NCBI RefSeq assembly: GCF_002865645.1
Contig: NW_020194631.1
Coordinates: forward strand, 620,001 to 684,000
DNA from: Hyaloscypha bicolor E
Lineage: Eukaryota; Ascomycota; Leotiomycetes; Helotiales; Hyaloscyphaceae
Direction of reading: 5' to 3'
Length of the DNA: 64,000 bases
Of this stretch, positions 1 to 9,805 are shown one piece after another. The notes beneath the pieces were generated by a model that was not told the origin of the DNA, ran no database searches, and worked only from the letters and a program-made list of their open reading frames with translations. The position numbers and the translations under genes were made by a program. The first letter of the stretch is position 1. Each line of letters starts with the position of its first letter.

Positions 1-605
1 CGGGGCAAACCCGGTAGTGAAAGGCTCTGGGTTATCTGAGAATGCCTTCAGGAACCCCACCTTATTCCGCTGCCTGTAGATTCGAAGGATAAAGGCTTCT
101 AGAGATGTAGCAACTACTCTGTCGGCATGCAAAACCACAAGTCCAGTGATAGTCTCTGGGTCCAGCAAACTGGTCAGAAGGTCAACCACAAGAATTCTTG
201 ATGTGATGCTGAATATGCCTCCTTGAGCATACATCTTCTCTCTTGTTCCAACACTCATGACATCTGTATTGACGACACTGAGGCCTCTGGCCTTGAGAGA
301 CATGCTGATGGCGGCATGTTCAGCCAGAGCTTCCCCGATCCACCCATTCTCACGCTCGTCTGTTCCAACCACCAGTATGAGATTGCTCCCGGCTGCATCG
401 TAGGAGTGGAGGAGATTTGTCACAAGCCGGAGGAGGCCGAGGCCGCGAGCGAGAACGACAAGCTCATCTTTTTGTCTGAGCTCTTGAAAAAGTTCTTGCT
501 GATATTTCTGGGTGTGTTAGTGTTGCGTCTAGTGGGGCCTTGGAGGCGGGTTACCAGAGGGAGCGACAGCTTCACCGGCTGCTGATCACCGTTCGCGGAA
601 GACAT
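1..605 (-). CDS. rad1: XPF/Rad1 structure-specific DNA repair endonuclease, N-terminal part (runs off the left edge)
   Basis: This is the large subunit of the XPF-ERCC1 (Rad1-Rad10) nuclease, which cuts the 5' side of lesions in nucleotide excision repair and acts in single-strand annealing and crosslink repair in the nucleus. Only about 186 residues are in the window. Exon 1 is 555-605 (17 residues) and exon 2 is 507-1, joined by a 47-nt intron (508-554; GTAACC donor, CACTAACAC branch, CAG acceptor, phase 0). After splicing the protein reads LPLKYQQELFQELRQKDELV, then stretches such as HADRVVATSLEAF and RQRNKVGFLKAFSD, which match the inactive SF2-helicase-like N-terminal half of XPF. The nuclease (ERKxxxD) and HhH regions lie outside the window. 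The ATG at 605 is the only one that precedes the conserved block after splicing. The gene is divergent to the small gene at 938. Confidence 0.95.
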
Positions 606-937
606 CTAAGGCAATCATGTTCAAACCGATCTGGAGTAAAGAACGGTCTGAGAGGTTGACTATGTTTCTTTGATGAGTCGAGGGTCGAGTCTTGGAGACG
701 CGTCAGAAATTTAGGCTTCGAGCTTCGAGAAGTGTGGAACGATTGGTCCGCCCCGCTCATGCGATTTCCCCAGAGTATACAACGTCATAGTTTGGGAGGG
801 GCAACTTAATCGAATTCACTTCCTTAAAAAGAAGCAGGCTATCATTTCTTATTTCTTTTGATTCTCAAAATCTTCTGATCTTCTTCAATCTACCGACCCT
901 TCAAGACTTCAAGACTTACGATACAAAATCAATCACA
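606..937. promoter_or_regulatory. Divergent promoter between rad1 and the small gene at 938
   Basis: This 332-bp gap separates two divergent start codons. A pyrimidine-rich tract (about 842-906) lies directly upstream of the ATG at 938, as often seen at the start of well-expressed fungal genes. No gene is seen. Confidence 0.5.
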
Positions 938-1195
938 ATGCCTGCTGGACCGGACGAGACAGACAACCACGCCCCTGGCGCTGCCACTGAACATGTTATG
1001 AAGAATTCCAGTTCCAAGACAGACTCGACCGCAAGCACTCATCCTCTCCATGACCAAGGCGAACCCAAGGGTGACAAGGTCGAATTCCGTTACCACCAAG
1101 CTCATCCAGGACCCGCCGTTCCCGACAACTTCAGTGCTCAGCAAGAGGGTACTAAGGAAGAACGTGAAGCTAGGGCTAAGGAGATGAACAAGTAA
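938..1195 (+). CDS. Small hydrophilic protein of unknown function
   Basis: An 85-residue intronless protein, MPAGPDETDNH...KEMNK. It has no signal peptide or membrane segment. The composition is highly charged and polar (Asp, Glu, Lys, His, Ser), suggesting a soluble and probably disordered protein. The C-terminal half (KVEFRYHQAHPGPAVPDNF followed by a Glu/Lys/Arg-rich tail) resembles a module I associate with small conserved proteins of filamentous ascomycetes, but I cannot assign a function. Support for a real gene is the pyrimidine-rich leader, the early ATG and the strongly biased composition. The overlapping minus-strand frame shows no such bias. Confidence 0.65.
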   Translation: MPAGPDETDNHAPGAATEHVMKNSSSKTDSTASTHPLHDQGEPKGDKVEFRYHQAHPGPAVPDNFSAQQEGTKEEREARAKEMNK

Positions 1196-2016
1196 TGCTT
1201 CTCCGGTATGCTTTCAGCGGTTGGGAGGTTTGGGAAGATCTTGGACCAGAAAGCTGACTTGACACCAGACAATCTAAAATCTGAGAACCGTGGAGAACGA
1301 AAGCCTCTGGGGTGGGCGTTAGGAAGCCAGGGAATGGGGGGAAGATCTGGAGGCCAGTAGCTAGGCAAGAATAATAAAGCACCAGCTCAGACTGGCTAAT
1401 AAGCACATATAAAGTGTTCCCATGTTGGATTCCAGGCGTTGAAACACCGATTCTCTCGCTGTTTGTTGCTTCCGTGCTATTTTGAGTTCGGGAGTAAGAG
1501 CGACCATTAGAGTGTCAGTTCAGTGGCGTTGAGCAAAGGTAATGTTCGGTGACACAGAGTTGCACAGCGTCGAGTGCCTTCTGGGTGTAGTTATTAAACG
1601 CGCGTTGGGATTCGCATCGAGTCGCCTTCTGCTTCTCTTGACTTCTTGTGGCGGATGAGTGGCTGTGCAGCCTGTGCTCAGACCTGGACGCTTCTGAAGG
1701 TTACGTCGATTGCCAGGCACTCAGCAGAACTACAGCCCCGACGTTTGACCAAGTGAATGGAATCATTCTCGTGCGGCTGCCTGGAGTCCTCATTAGAAAT
1801 TCCATCTCACAACATTCATTTCATCAATCTTACAACGGCAACGACATCGACATTCATTCGACGATCCAATGCGCCCAGGGAGCACTACGATCCGAGGCCA
1901 ATCTCCCACACGACCACCTTTCATTTCGAAAACATCCCGAGAAACAAGACGGCGAGGCTTGCGGGGCGTCCTTATCTACAAAGCCGTTGAGGCCAAGTGA
2001 AGTCTGAATAGCAACG
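1196..2016. other. Intergenic, no gene supported
   Basis: This holds the 3' flank of the small gene and the promoter and leader of las17. Open frames here (for example 1648-2007) have no domain or composition that supports coding. Confidence 0.5.
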
Positions 2017-4131
2017 ATGCCTTCAATACTGACTGAAGATGACAAGGAGATGGTCAAGCGGCAGGTTCCAAAGGCTTCGAACAAGATCCAGGCTGTGGCC
2101 GTTGCCCGACTCTATGTTGCGTATCCCAATCGAAGCAAATGGACCTACACTGGCTTGCAAGGGGCCGCGGTGCTTGCGAATGATCTGGTGGGAAATACAT
2201 ACTGGCTGAAGATGGTAGATATCTCCGTAGGTTGCCTTCATCCTGGTTGCTGCAAGGAATGAACCCTAACATTGTGTAGCCTGCCGGTCGAGGAGTAATA
2301 TGGGATCAGGAAATCTACGATACATGGAGCTACAATCAGGATAGGACGTTCTTTCATACATTTGAGACCGAGGATTGTCTCGTCGGGCTATCATTCGTGG
2401 ATGAGAAGGAAGCGAAGACGTTCCTGAAGAAGATGAACGATAGGGAGAAGAATGCTAGTAAGGCAACACGGGCAAACGCATTTGGCGGGTCAGGGCAGCA
2501 ACATGGCGGCCACAGACACGGGCGGTTGGGTAGCTTCTTTGGTAGCCACCGAAATACTTCAGCGCCGTCTATACAAACTCCGCCGGACTCGCCAAGTTAT
2601 GCTCTTCCGCCTTCAGGAAACCACCGGATGTCTGGGGGAAGTTTTAAAGGTGGAAATTCTGAGTTTTCTGCGCTGGACGCCATCGACCCGAACTGGAGAG
2701 AAACCTGGGGTGATGATTTGAAACAAATGGGCATTACAGATGACCTGATTCGGGACAACCAGGAATTTATTGCGGATTACATCAGGCAGCAGCAAGCAGC
2801 ACAATCTGTCTCTTCGCCGGCCAATGGCGTTGAGAATCAGAGGGTTAAGGCGCCTCCCCCACCCCCGCCTGCTGCGGCATCAAGGACACGATCAGAGAGT
2901 CCTCAAAGTGCTCCTACAGGACGTGGACGAGGAGCTCCTCCAGCGCCTCCGCCAGCTCGAAGGTCTGTTGCAAAAGTTGAACCTCATCGAGAACCAACCC
3001 CTCCAAGAGAGCCATCCCCACCTAGAGGTCCTCCTCCGCCCAGATTTGCAGCCCCACCTCCTTTCGAAGGAGCAGGGAAATTCGCCGTCAAGCCAAACCA
3101 GACTCCGGCACGAGGTCATGCTCCAACTCTTTCCAACCCTGGACCACCTCCTCCCCCAAGGCCGCCAAAAACCCCAAATGATGATGGGTACGAGCCAGGA
3201 GAGAGCGGCTCGAAGTTCGGCGTCCCTCCTCCTTTTATGGGACAACGAAATACTGCACCACCTCCAACACCAAGCCGAGGCGCAGTTCCACCCCCTCCTC
3301 CCTCCAGGGAAACTTCACAATCTCATACTCATTCCGTCCCACCAACAAATGGAATCGCTCCCCCTCCATTACCTCCAAAGACACCATCAGCGCCAACTTC
3401 TCAGGCTCCACCTCTACCCCCTAGCTCGTCACGTCCTCCTGTTTCTTCATTGCCTCCTCGCACAGAGCTTCCCCCTGCTTCATCACTACCCCCATCTTCT
3501 CGTCCTGTTCCACCTCCTCCAGCGAGAGACAGCGGGCCTCAACCTCCGCCCTTACCTCGATCAAACGCACCTCCTCTGCCTCAATCAAGTGCGCCTACGC
3601 CACCCCCTTTGCCTCAATCGAATGCTCCTCCCCCACCTCCTCTACCTCAATCGAACGCCCCGCCACCTCCCCCAATGCCTTCTATTGGTGGACCTCCTCC
3701 CCCACCTCCACCGCCTCCTGGAGGGTTTGGTGGACCACCCGCTCCCCCGCCACCCCCACCAAACCGCGATTCCGGCTATCAATCCGGAGTTCCTGCTTTA
3801 CCACAACCTTCCGGCGGTCGGTCAGATCTGTTAGCTGGTATTCAGAAGGCTGGTGGTATCGGTGCGCTTAAGAAGGTTGATCGAAGCTTAGTCCGAGACC
3901 GAAGTGGAGCACTTGTTCCTGGAGGAGCAGACACTGGGCCTGCAGGAAGCGGATTACCTCCTGCCGGAGCAACTTCTGGTGAAGGAGGATTAGCGAATGC
4001 ATTAGCTGACGCTTTAGAAAAACGGAAGAAGAAAGTTAGCACAAGTGGTAAGCTGCTCACATTGATTATATTTTAGATATGACACTAACATTCACACAGA
4101 TGATGAAGCAGAAGATGACGATTGGGACTGA
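2017..4131 (+). CDS. las17: Las17/WASP-family activator of the Arp2/3 complex
   Basis: Nucleation-promoting factor that drives Arp2/3-dependent actin assembly at endocytic patches. Three exons (2017-2226, 2280-4047, 4100-4131) give 669 residues. Intron 1 is 53 nt (phase 0) and intron 2 is 52 nt (phase 1). Order: an N-terminal WH1/EVH1 domain (about residues 10-125, including NRSKWTYTGLQGAAVLANDL and TFFHTFETEDCLVGLSF); a long Pro-rich region (about 190-560) for SH3 and profilin partners, with repeats such as PPPLPQSNAP; a WH2 actin-binding motif (RSDLLAGIQKAGGIGALKKV, about 584-605); and a short acidic tail DDEAEDDDWD with the Trp that contacts Arp2/3. No CRIB/GTPase-binding motif is seen, as in yeast Las17. 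The acidic tail is encoded almost wholly by the 32-nt last exon. Convergent with the eIF1A gene. Confidence 0.95.
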
Positions 4132-4604
4132 GTAGTTCAATTCTCATGCATACTTTTGGGTGTAAATGGAGTTGTGAATGTCAGGCTATTCTGGGGCTCG
4201 GGGTTAGAATTAGCAAGACATCACGTCAAGGGGAGTTCGAGTTTATTAAGCGTTAAATTAATCACCTAAAACGAGAATCCAAAATGTAAATGCAATGCGT
4301 GTTTCTATTCTATGAAGTGCCCGAATCGAAGTTTGTCACCAGGAACCACCTACGAATCTGGACTCCTCCCCATGATAAAGCACAACAAGAATTAAGGAAG
4401 GCCTGGACAGTGGACCTACAACGTCTCTCCCACTGCAAATCCACTGCCCAGTCAAAACCACACAAAAGAAAAATTGCTGTCGAGGTTCCCAGGATGCAGT
4501 ACTACAATCCCAGGGCTGAGAGAGAAGACAGTTTTTCTTTTCGCCACCACCATCACCAGCCCACTGACCCCTTGCCACGAAGACCGCAGCTCAAGTCCAG
4601 CAGC
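4132..4604. other. Convergent 3' flanks of las17 and tif11
   Basis: A 473-bp gap between two 3' ends. It should hold both 3' UTRs and poly(A) sites; no gene is supported. Confidence 0.5.
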
Positions 4605-5196
4605 CTAGATATCATCGATATCCACGGCCTTTCCGTCCTTGCCTTCCTCGTCTTCACTCTCACTCCGATCCTCGTCGAACTCGAAATTGCAGTCCCCGTC
4701 GCCCTCCTGTCCATACGTATCCGTCTCGTTGATCTTCGCGCTCTCCGGTAACTCTCCATACGCCTTCAACGATCTCGCCTCATCAGCGCTGTACTTGAGG
4801 ATTACGTCGCCCTTCTCGTCTTGGTAGTCGCGCAGAGAAAGCAGGATGATGTCGCCTTGGTTGATCCAGACCTTCTTTCGAAGCTTGCCGCGGATGTGAG
4901 CGAGGCGCTTGGAGCCGTCGAAGCAGAGCGCTTCCAGACGTCCGTTTCCTAGCATCTTCAGGACTTGCGCGTATTCTGTTGAGGGGGTTAGTGGTCGTTG
5001 GCTTGTGATGATGGCAGAGGGGACGCGCCTTGGCCTTCTTCTTTGAAGGTGAGTTCGCGCTTCTCGTTGTCGTTTTCGTTCTTTCCTCGACGACGATTCT
5101 TGCCTCCCTGTTGTTGCGCGCATTAGCAGTTGTTCGTGGGGTTGGGATCGATTGTGGCAATGAGGAGTCGGTTACCTTTCCCTTATTCTTAGGCAT
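4605..5196 (-). CDS. tif11: Translation initiation factor eIF1A
   Basis: eIF1A binds the 40S A-site and promotes scanning and start-codon selection in the cytoplasm. Three exons (5176-5196, 5029-5107, 4605-4975) encode 156 residues, close to the usual 144-153. Exon 1 gives only MPKNKGK. Exon 2 gives the basic N-terminal tail ([19 protein letters not shown]). Exon 3 gives the OB-fold ([40 protein letters not shown]) and an acidic tail ending in DIDDI. Intron 1 (5108-5175, 68 nt) is GT-AG. Intron 2 (4976-5028, 53 nt) starts with GC: the sequence reads CCAAG/GCGCGT and ends CAACAG, with a CACTAAC branch. Only this GC-AG splice restores the conserved [14 protein letters not shown] frame. The gene is intact and surely essential. 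Confidence 0.96.
4976..5028 (-). other. GC-AG intron in tif11
   Basis: The donor is GCGCGT, the branch motif is CACTAACC and the acceptor is CAACAG, 53 nt in all. Neither the GTCCCC four bases downstream of the proposed donor nor any other nearby GT keeps the reading frame into the OB-fold. Confidence 0.85.
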
Positions 5197-5548
5197 ATTG
5201 GCGATTTCTCTTGGTCAGTTCTTGTGTGTGTTTTTTTCTTGGTGTTTCGTGTCAGTTGGAAGAGAGAGATTCCGGTCTTTCAAAGTCGCAGTTGTTGTTG
5301 CAATGTAGACCCGAGTTGTTTGATGTGTTGGAGGGGCTGTGCGTCACGGGTTCGGCGCTAGTCATTTTGCCTTGTTTAGGAAGCGAGCCGAACTCAAGAT
5401 ATTTTGTACTTTTCTTTGACTCTCCGAGAACGCCAAATTCCTTCCCTTTTCTCGTTGGATGAGGGGAAGATCAGTCACAATGTATCAATGATGGAAAACA
5501 CACAATCTCTCATTTCTTCTGATACTCTACGGTCCTTACCTTTCTGCG
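5197..5548. promoter_or_regulatory. Divergent promoter of tif11 and the gene at 5549
   Basis: A 352-bp gap between divergent ATGs. It is T-rich on the plus strand next to tif11 (about 5215-5300). No gene is supported. Confidence 0.45.
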
Positions 5549-6166
5549 ATGGCTTTTCCTCAAGCAACTCAAACCGGCGTTCGGAAGATCCTTAATTACT
5601 CAGCCATAAAGCCTCTCACTATCCCAGCCGTGAACGCGTTTGCTGCAAAGTACACGAAGGAATACTGTTATGTGGCAACTACTCCCCCACAAATCGAATA
5701 TCCTACCGACGCTCTGTTTCCTATGTTTGTCAAACGCTGGCAAGAGCGACAAGAGCCATTCTGGTGGGCTGTCATAGCAAGAAAGGACATTGAGAACCAT
5801 CGGTCAGTGCGCAGCTGGGTAGCTCGTAGACTCAGACATGCTTTCATGGAATCATTGAGGAAGAAGGGTTATAAGCCGGATGGAAATCGAATCGATGGCT
5901 ATGGCGAGCCGCTGATTGGGACTGCACAACTCTTGCCTCACGAATCGATCATAAGGAAGGAATATACGGATTTGGTGTACCAAACGGACTTGACTGTGGA
6001 GGCAATTCTCAAACGTCGATACCAATATAAGCCCTCCAGGATGGTTTTGGGGCAGGAAGCTCAGGAAGAAAGGAGACCATTGTACTGGAAAAAGAAACCC
6101 ACGAAAGCACCAGAAGGTCCAGAGGCTCCGTACCGGCATCCCACATCAAGGAGCCTTAAATTATGA
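5549..6166 (+). CDS. Conserved protein of unknown function, probably mitochondrial
   Basis: A 205-residue single-exon protein I do not recognise by name. The first ~35 residues (MAFPQATQTGVRKILNYSAI...) are rich in Arg/Lys, Ser, Thr and Ala with no acidic residues, as expected of a mitochondrial presequence. The middle is basic and aromatic (KRWQERQEPFWWAVIARKDI, SWVARRLRHAFMESLRKKGY), and the C-terminus is very basic with Pro-rich patches (PLYWKKKPTKAPEGPEAPYR). That pattern would suit a mitoribosomal or mitochondrial RNA-associated protein, which is inference only. No membrane segment or catalytic motif is seen. Divergent from tif11 and followed 230 bp later by chs5. Confidence 0.75.
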   Translation: MAFPQATQTGVRKILNYSAIKPLTIPAVNAFAAKYTKEYCYVATTPPQIEYPTDALFPMFVKRWQERQEPFWWAVIARKDIENHRSVRSWVARRLRHAFMESLRKKGYKPDGNRIDGYGEPLIGTAQLLPHESIIRKEYTDLVYQTDLTVEAILKRRYQYKPSRMVLGQEAQEERRPLYWKKKPTKAPEGPEAPYRHPTSRSLKL

Positions 6167-6396
6167 TCCTCACTCTGTCAAAAATAAACTGCAATGTCTA
6201 TAATGGTGCCTTCATGCTCAGACCTTGAAATCTGTCTCGTTTATCTAGGCTTTGCCTGTCGCACCAGTTTGCCCAGCCTTGTTCCTCCACCAATCAGATC
6301 GCTTCGCAGTTCAAGCTTTAAAGTCGCGTTCGCAAGCTCGAAATTGTCGCAACGTATCTCTCTACCTCAAAAAAGTCTACAACTCACATCTCCAAG

Positions 6397-7617
6397 ATGC
6401 TGATCTCATTGACAGTCGGCAAAGTTGATGCAGGTGTCGCGGTCTTGCTGACCCAAGACAAAAGACTTGTAAGCACTCTTCCAGCACACATTAGCAAGCT
6501 CAACCGACTAACTCGGTGCTTCATTTAGATCGAATTCCCCTCTATCCTGCTGCCCCCTAATATATCTTCTGGAAGCATTGTCGATATCACCGTCTCCCGC
6601 AACTTCGCCTCCGAACAGAAATCACAAGCTTCTTTCCTGGCGCTTCAAGATGCGATCTACAGCTCCTTTGGTGAATCTGAGCCCTCAGCACCTATCCTCC
6701 GCTGTCGAAATGCTACACAAACATCAGTTGTCCTAGAGTGGGATCCTATCGAGCTTGCGACCGCAGACATCATCTCTCTCTCCTTGTTCCGCAATGGGCA
6801 GAAAGCAGGCAACATTCCCAGACCAGGAGTCATGCAGAGCACAAAAATTAGTGGGCTGGCAGTTGATACTGAATACACCTTTCACTTGGTATTGAGGACG
6901 AGTGCTGGCACATTCAGCAGTGAGAAGGTTGTTGTGAAGACGCACAAGATGACAGACTTGAGTGGAATCACCATTACACCTGGTATTCTACCAGCGCAGC
7001 TGAGAGACAGTCTTACGAGGGCTGTTGAGAGGATAGGGGCAAAGATGGCGGATACTGTCAGGATCGACACCACACATTTCGTTACTACTGAAGGAAGAGG
7101 CTTGCCGTGGGAGAAGGCCGTGGAGATGAATATTCCTGTCGTTAGGCCGGAATGGGTTGAAGGTTGCGAGAGAGGTGGTAGAATTGTGGGTGTCAGACAG
7201 TATTATCTTGATGCTGATCCACGACAACGGCAAATCGTGCAAGCGGATCCACCACAGCAGCCCCCGGTTGAGCAAGCAAGAGAATCTGTGGCCAGCCCCA
7301 CAGCCGAGGCGCATGCAAATGGTTCAAGCCAAGCAATACCACCTACGCCTCCTGCAAAGGATACACCAAAGACAGAAGCCCCCAAATCGGAAGACGATGG
7401 TGAATCAGAAGTAGAAGAAGAAGAGAAAGCAAAGACCTCCGTGCCAGACGAGCAGAAAGTTCGAGTCGAGGATCGTGATCAGCATAAGGTTGCTCTTCGA
7501 CCTGCTGCTGCACCAGAGCCTGAGGAGACAGAAAAGGAGAAAGAGCCAGCGGAGGAAGGAAGTGGATCTGGTTCTCAAACACCGGGACATTCAAGCTTCC
7601 AAGATGTTGCTCTCTAA
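6397..7617 (+). CDS. chs5: Chs5, scaffold of the exomer cargo-export complex
   Basis: Chs5 is the Arf1-binding core of exomer, which sorts chitin synthase Chs3 and some other cargoes from the trans-Golgi to the plasma membrane. Two exons (6397-6468, 6529-7617) with a 60-nt GT-AG intron encode 386 residues. The N-terminal strand (MLISLTVGKVDAGVAVLLTQ) is the dimerisation/Chs5p-Arf1p-binding segment, and the intron follows DKRL. A fibronectin-III domain (about residues 73-165, with SVVLEWDPIELATADIISLS) and a BRCT domain (about 170-260, with RIDTTHFVTTEGRGLPWEKA and PVVRPEWVEGC) come next. The rest is an acidic, Pro/Glu/Lys-rich tail. The start is fixed by the conserved N-terminus encoded by exon 1. 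Confidence 0.95.
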
Positions 7618-8351
7618 TTCGTTTGGCGATTTTGTAACGATATACCTAAGATTTCTTTGCCGGCTGCGGAGGTGTTGGTGGACATTATGCGGCTGGCTCT
7701 TCAAATGCAGAGCACAGGTGGTGATTCATGATAACACTACAATATCGATTACTTTATTGTATTTTCCTTGTTATGTGAGGATTTGATGGTGCTCTCTCGG
7801 GATTTCTAATGGACAGAAAGACTCCCCTCGCAAGTAGCGAGGCATGCAATGACGAGGCATTCTATTATCTATAAGCAATCGATTTCCAGGTCATACAACA
7901 GATGTCTTTCCTTGTCCTTCATCTTGGAGAATTGAGCATGGCTCGCGGTGGACAGGAAAATGGCCACTAATTGTCATTATCCGCAGTCAAAGTTAGATAT
8001 TCATTGAATCTCGAGAGGGGCAGGGGCTAATATTCTAGAATTTCGAGATATTCAAAGAGAGTAGAAGCTATATCGCATGTGTCCATTTAGAGAGGAAGTA
8101 TTTGCAATGTCTAGTTTGACTGGGACATTGAAAATGAGCGCTGCTTTTCTGTCCACCAGGATCTTAGCTCGCTTCAGGAACATCAACCAAAAATGGGAAA
8201 GTTCCCGGTGAGCTCCCGCCGCTTGCAAGGGGCGATCTAGATCATGATCCCTGTAGATGCTGTCATTAAAGTCATGATATCAAAATCTCACTTCAACAAG
8301 AAACACTCTCTTCCTTTTAATTGAGATAGATTTCTCAACCCTCAGTACGAT
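7618..8351. other. Intergenic, no gene supported
   Basis: The 3' flank of chs5 and the promoter of the SDR gene at 8352. No domain or RNA gene is recognised. Confidence 0.45.
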
Positions 8352-9210
8352 ATGCCTTGGTCTCTCGTCTCCCCTGCTAGTAGAGGCATTGGATTCCATT
8401 TGACTCGCCATCTCCTCCAAACAACGAAAATACCCGTTATTGCAACAGCCAGGAAAGATGTAGACGGAGTGAAGAAGAGCATACTCCAAGATTTACCAAA
8501 TGTTGAATCTGATCGCTTGACCGTCCTCGAGTTGGACGTTACCAGTAAATTTTCTCCGCATTCCACATACAATTTCAAAATCCGGAGAAAAAGCTCACAC
8601 CTCCACCGATGAAACTTCCATCCACCGCGCAGCAGAAGACGCAAAATCCATGTTCCCCCCAGACAACCACCTCCACCTTGCCTTCGCCATCCCCGGCATT
8701 CTCTATCCAGAAAAGGCACCCTCACAACTCGACCACGAGCAGCTAAACCGCGCCTTCGCCATCAACACCATCGGCCCCTTGCTGCTCATGAAGCACTTCA
8801 CGCCCTTTCTGCCTTCCAAATCCACCAAACTCGCCATATCCCAAGAACAAGAACCGGCCCTCCCGCCACACGCCGTCTGGCTCACGATGTCCGCGCGCGT
8901 TGGCTCAACAACTGACAACAACCTCGGAGGATGGTTCTCCTACCGCGCTTCAAAAGCCGGCGTCACGTCGATCACCAAGAGTCTGGATCTCTATTTGAAG
9001 GGGAAGTGCGGGGAGAAGGCGATGGCGATGGCGTATCATCCGGGGACCGTGAAGACGGGACTCAGTAAGGAGTTCTGGGGCAGCGTGAAGAAGGAGAAGT
9101 TGTTTAGTCCTGAGTATGCGGTTGAGAAAATGGTGGGGGTCGTGAGGGATATTGGGTTGGAGCAGAGGGGCCGGTGTTGGGATTGGAGGGGGACGGAGGT
9201 TTTGCCTTGA
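8352..9210 (+). CDS. Short-chain dehydrogenase/reductase, C-factor-like
   Basis: An NAD(P)-dependent Rossmann-fold oxidoreductase of about 269 residues; the substrate is unknown. The cofactor loop is SPASRGIGF near the N-terminus, in place of TGxxxGIG, a form typical of C-factor-like SDRs. A Ser region (SARVGS) and the catalytic YRASK (Tyr181, Lys185) are present, followed by YHPGTVKTGLS. One intron begins at 8545 (GTAAAT). Its acceptor is either 8593 or 8587; both keep the frame and differ by two residues, and I prefer 8593. The second exon has higher GC and synonymous C use than the first. No neighbour suggests a pathway. Confidence 0.88.
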
Positions 9211-9805
9211 GAGGGCGAAGAGTTTATCTAGAATAGCTGTACATAATATGTGGAAAGGTTATTAATCAGATCGAATTTTGCTATCATGATCGTTCAAGAG
9301 AACCCGCTCTGATGTTTGCTTATATTTTACGAAATGAAGCAATAGTCATGATCTAATTCTGCTTCCTTTCACTGCACTTCATGTTGAGACCTCCATGACG
9401 CGTTCAATGATTCCATTGCAGTATCAGAGTCACTGATCATAGAAGAGAGCCGTAGTAGCTCGCGCCAGGTTCGCCACACAAGACAGCGAGGCTTAACGGG
9501 CCCCCCCTCTCCGCCGAGATTAAGTTAGAAAAGCTTTAGCCTCGATATACCTCAAGTGGATAGACACGTTGCTCTGATTTTACCAGAGCACGCAGGTACA
9601 TTTATCAGAAATCAAGAAAATTTCCGTTCGCTTCTCCATCTCCCTGTCTTAAGCGAGCTATCCCTTTTCACAAGCATGCAGCACAATCCTGTACAAATTG
9701 GAGTGTTTAGATTAAGAAAACGTAGCAGGTATGTATCCCATGCCGATCCCCTACACCCTTTCTTCAAACCCCAACCCCAAACTCCTCTTCCTCTTTCCTC
9801 CCCAT
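9211..9805. other. Convergent intergenic region
   Basis: 3' flanks of the SDR gene and of the gene ending at 9806. No gene is supported. Confidence 0.45.

Noticed and set aside
2770..3834. 354-codon frame inside las17
   Set aside because: It is a shifted reading of the proline-rich region (Leu/His/Gln-rich), a shadow of the real frame.
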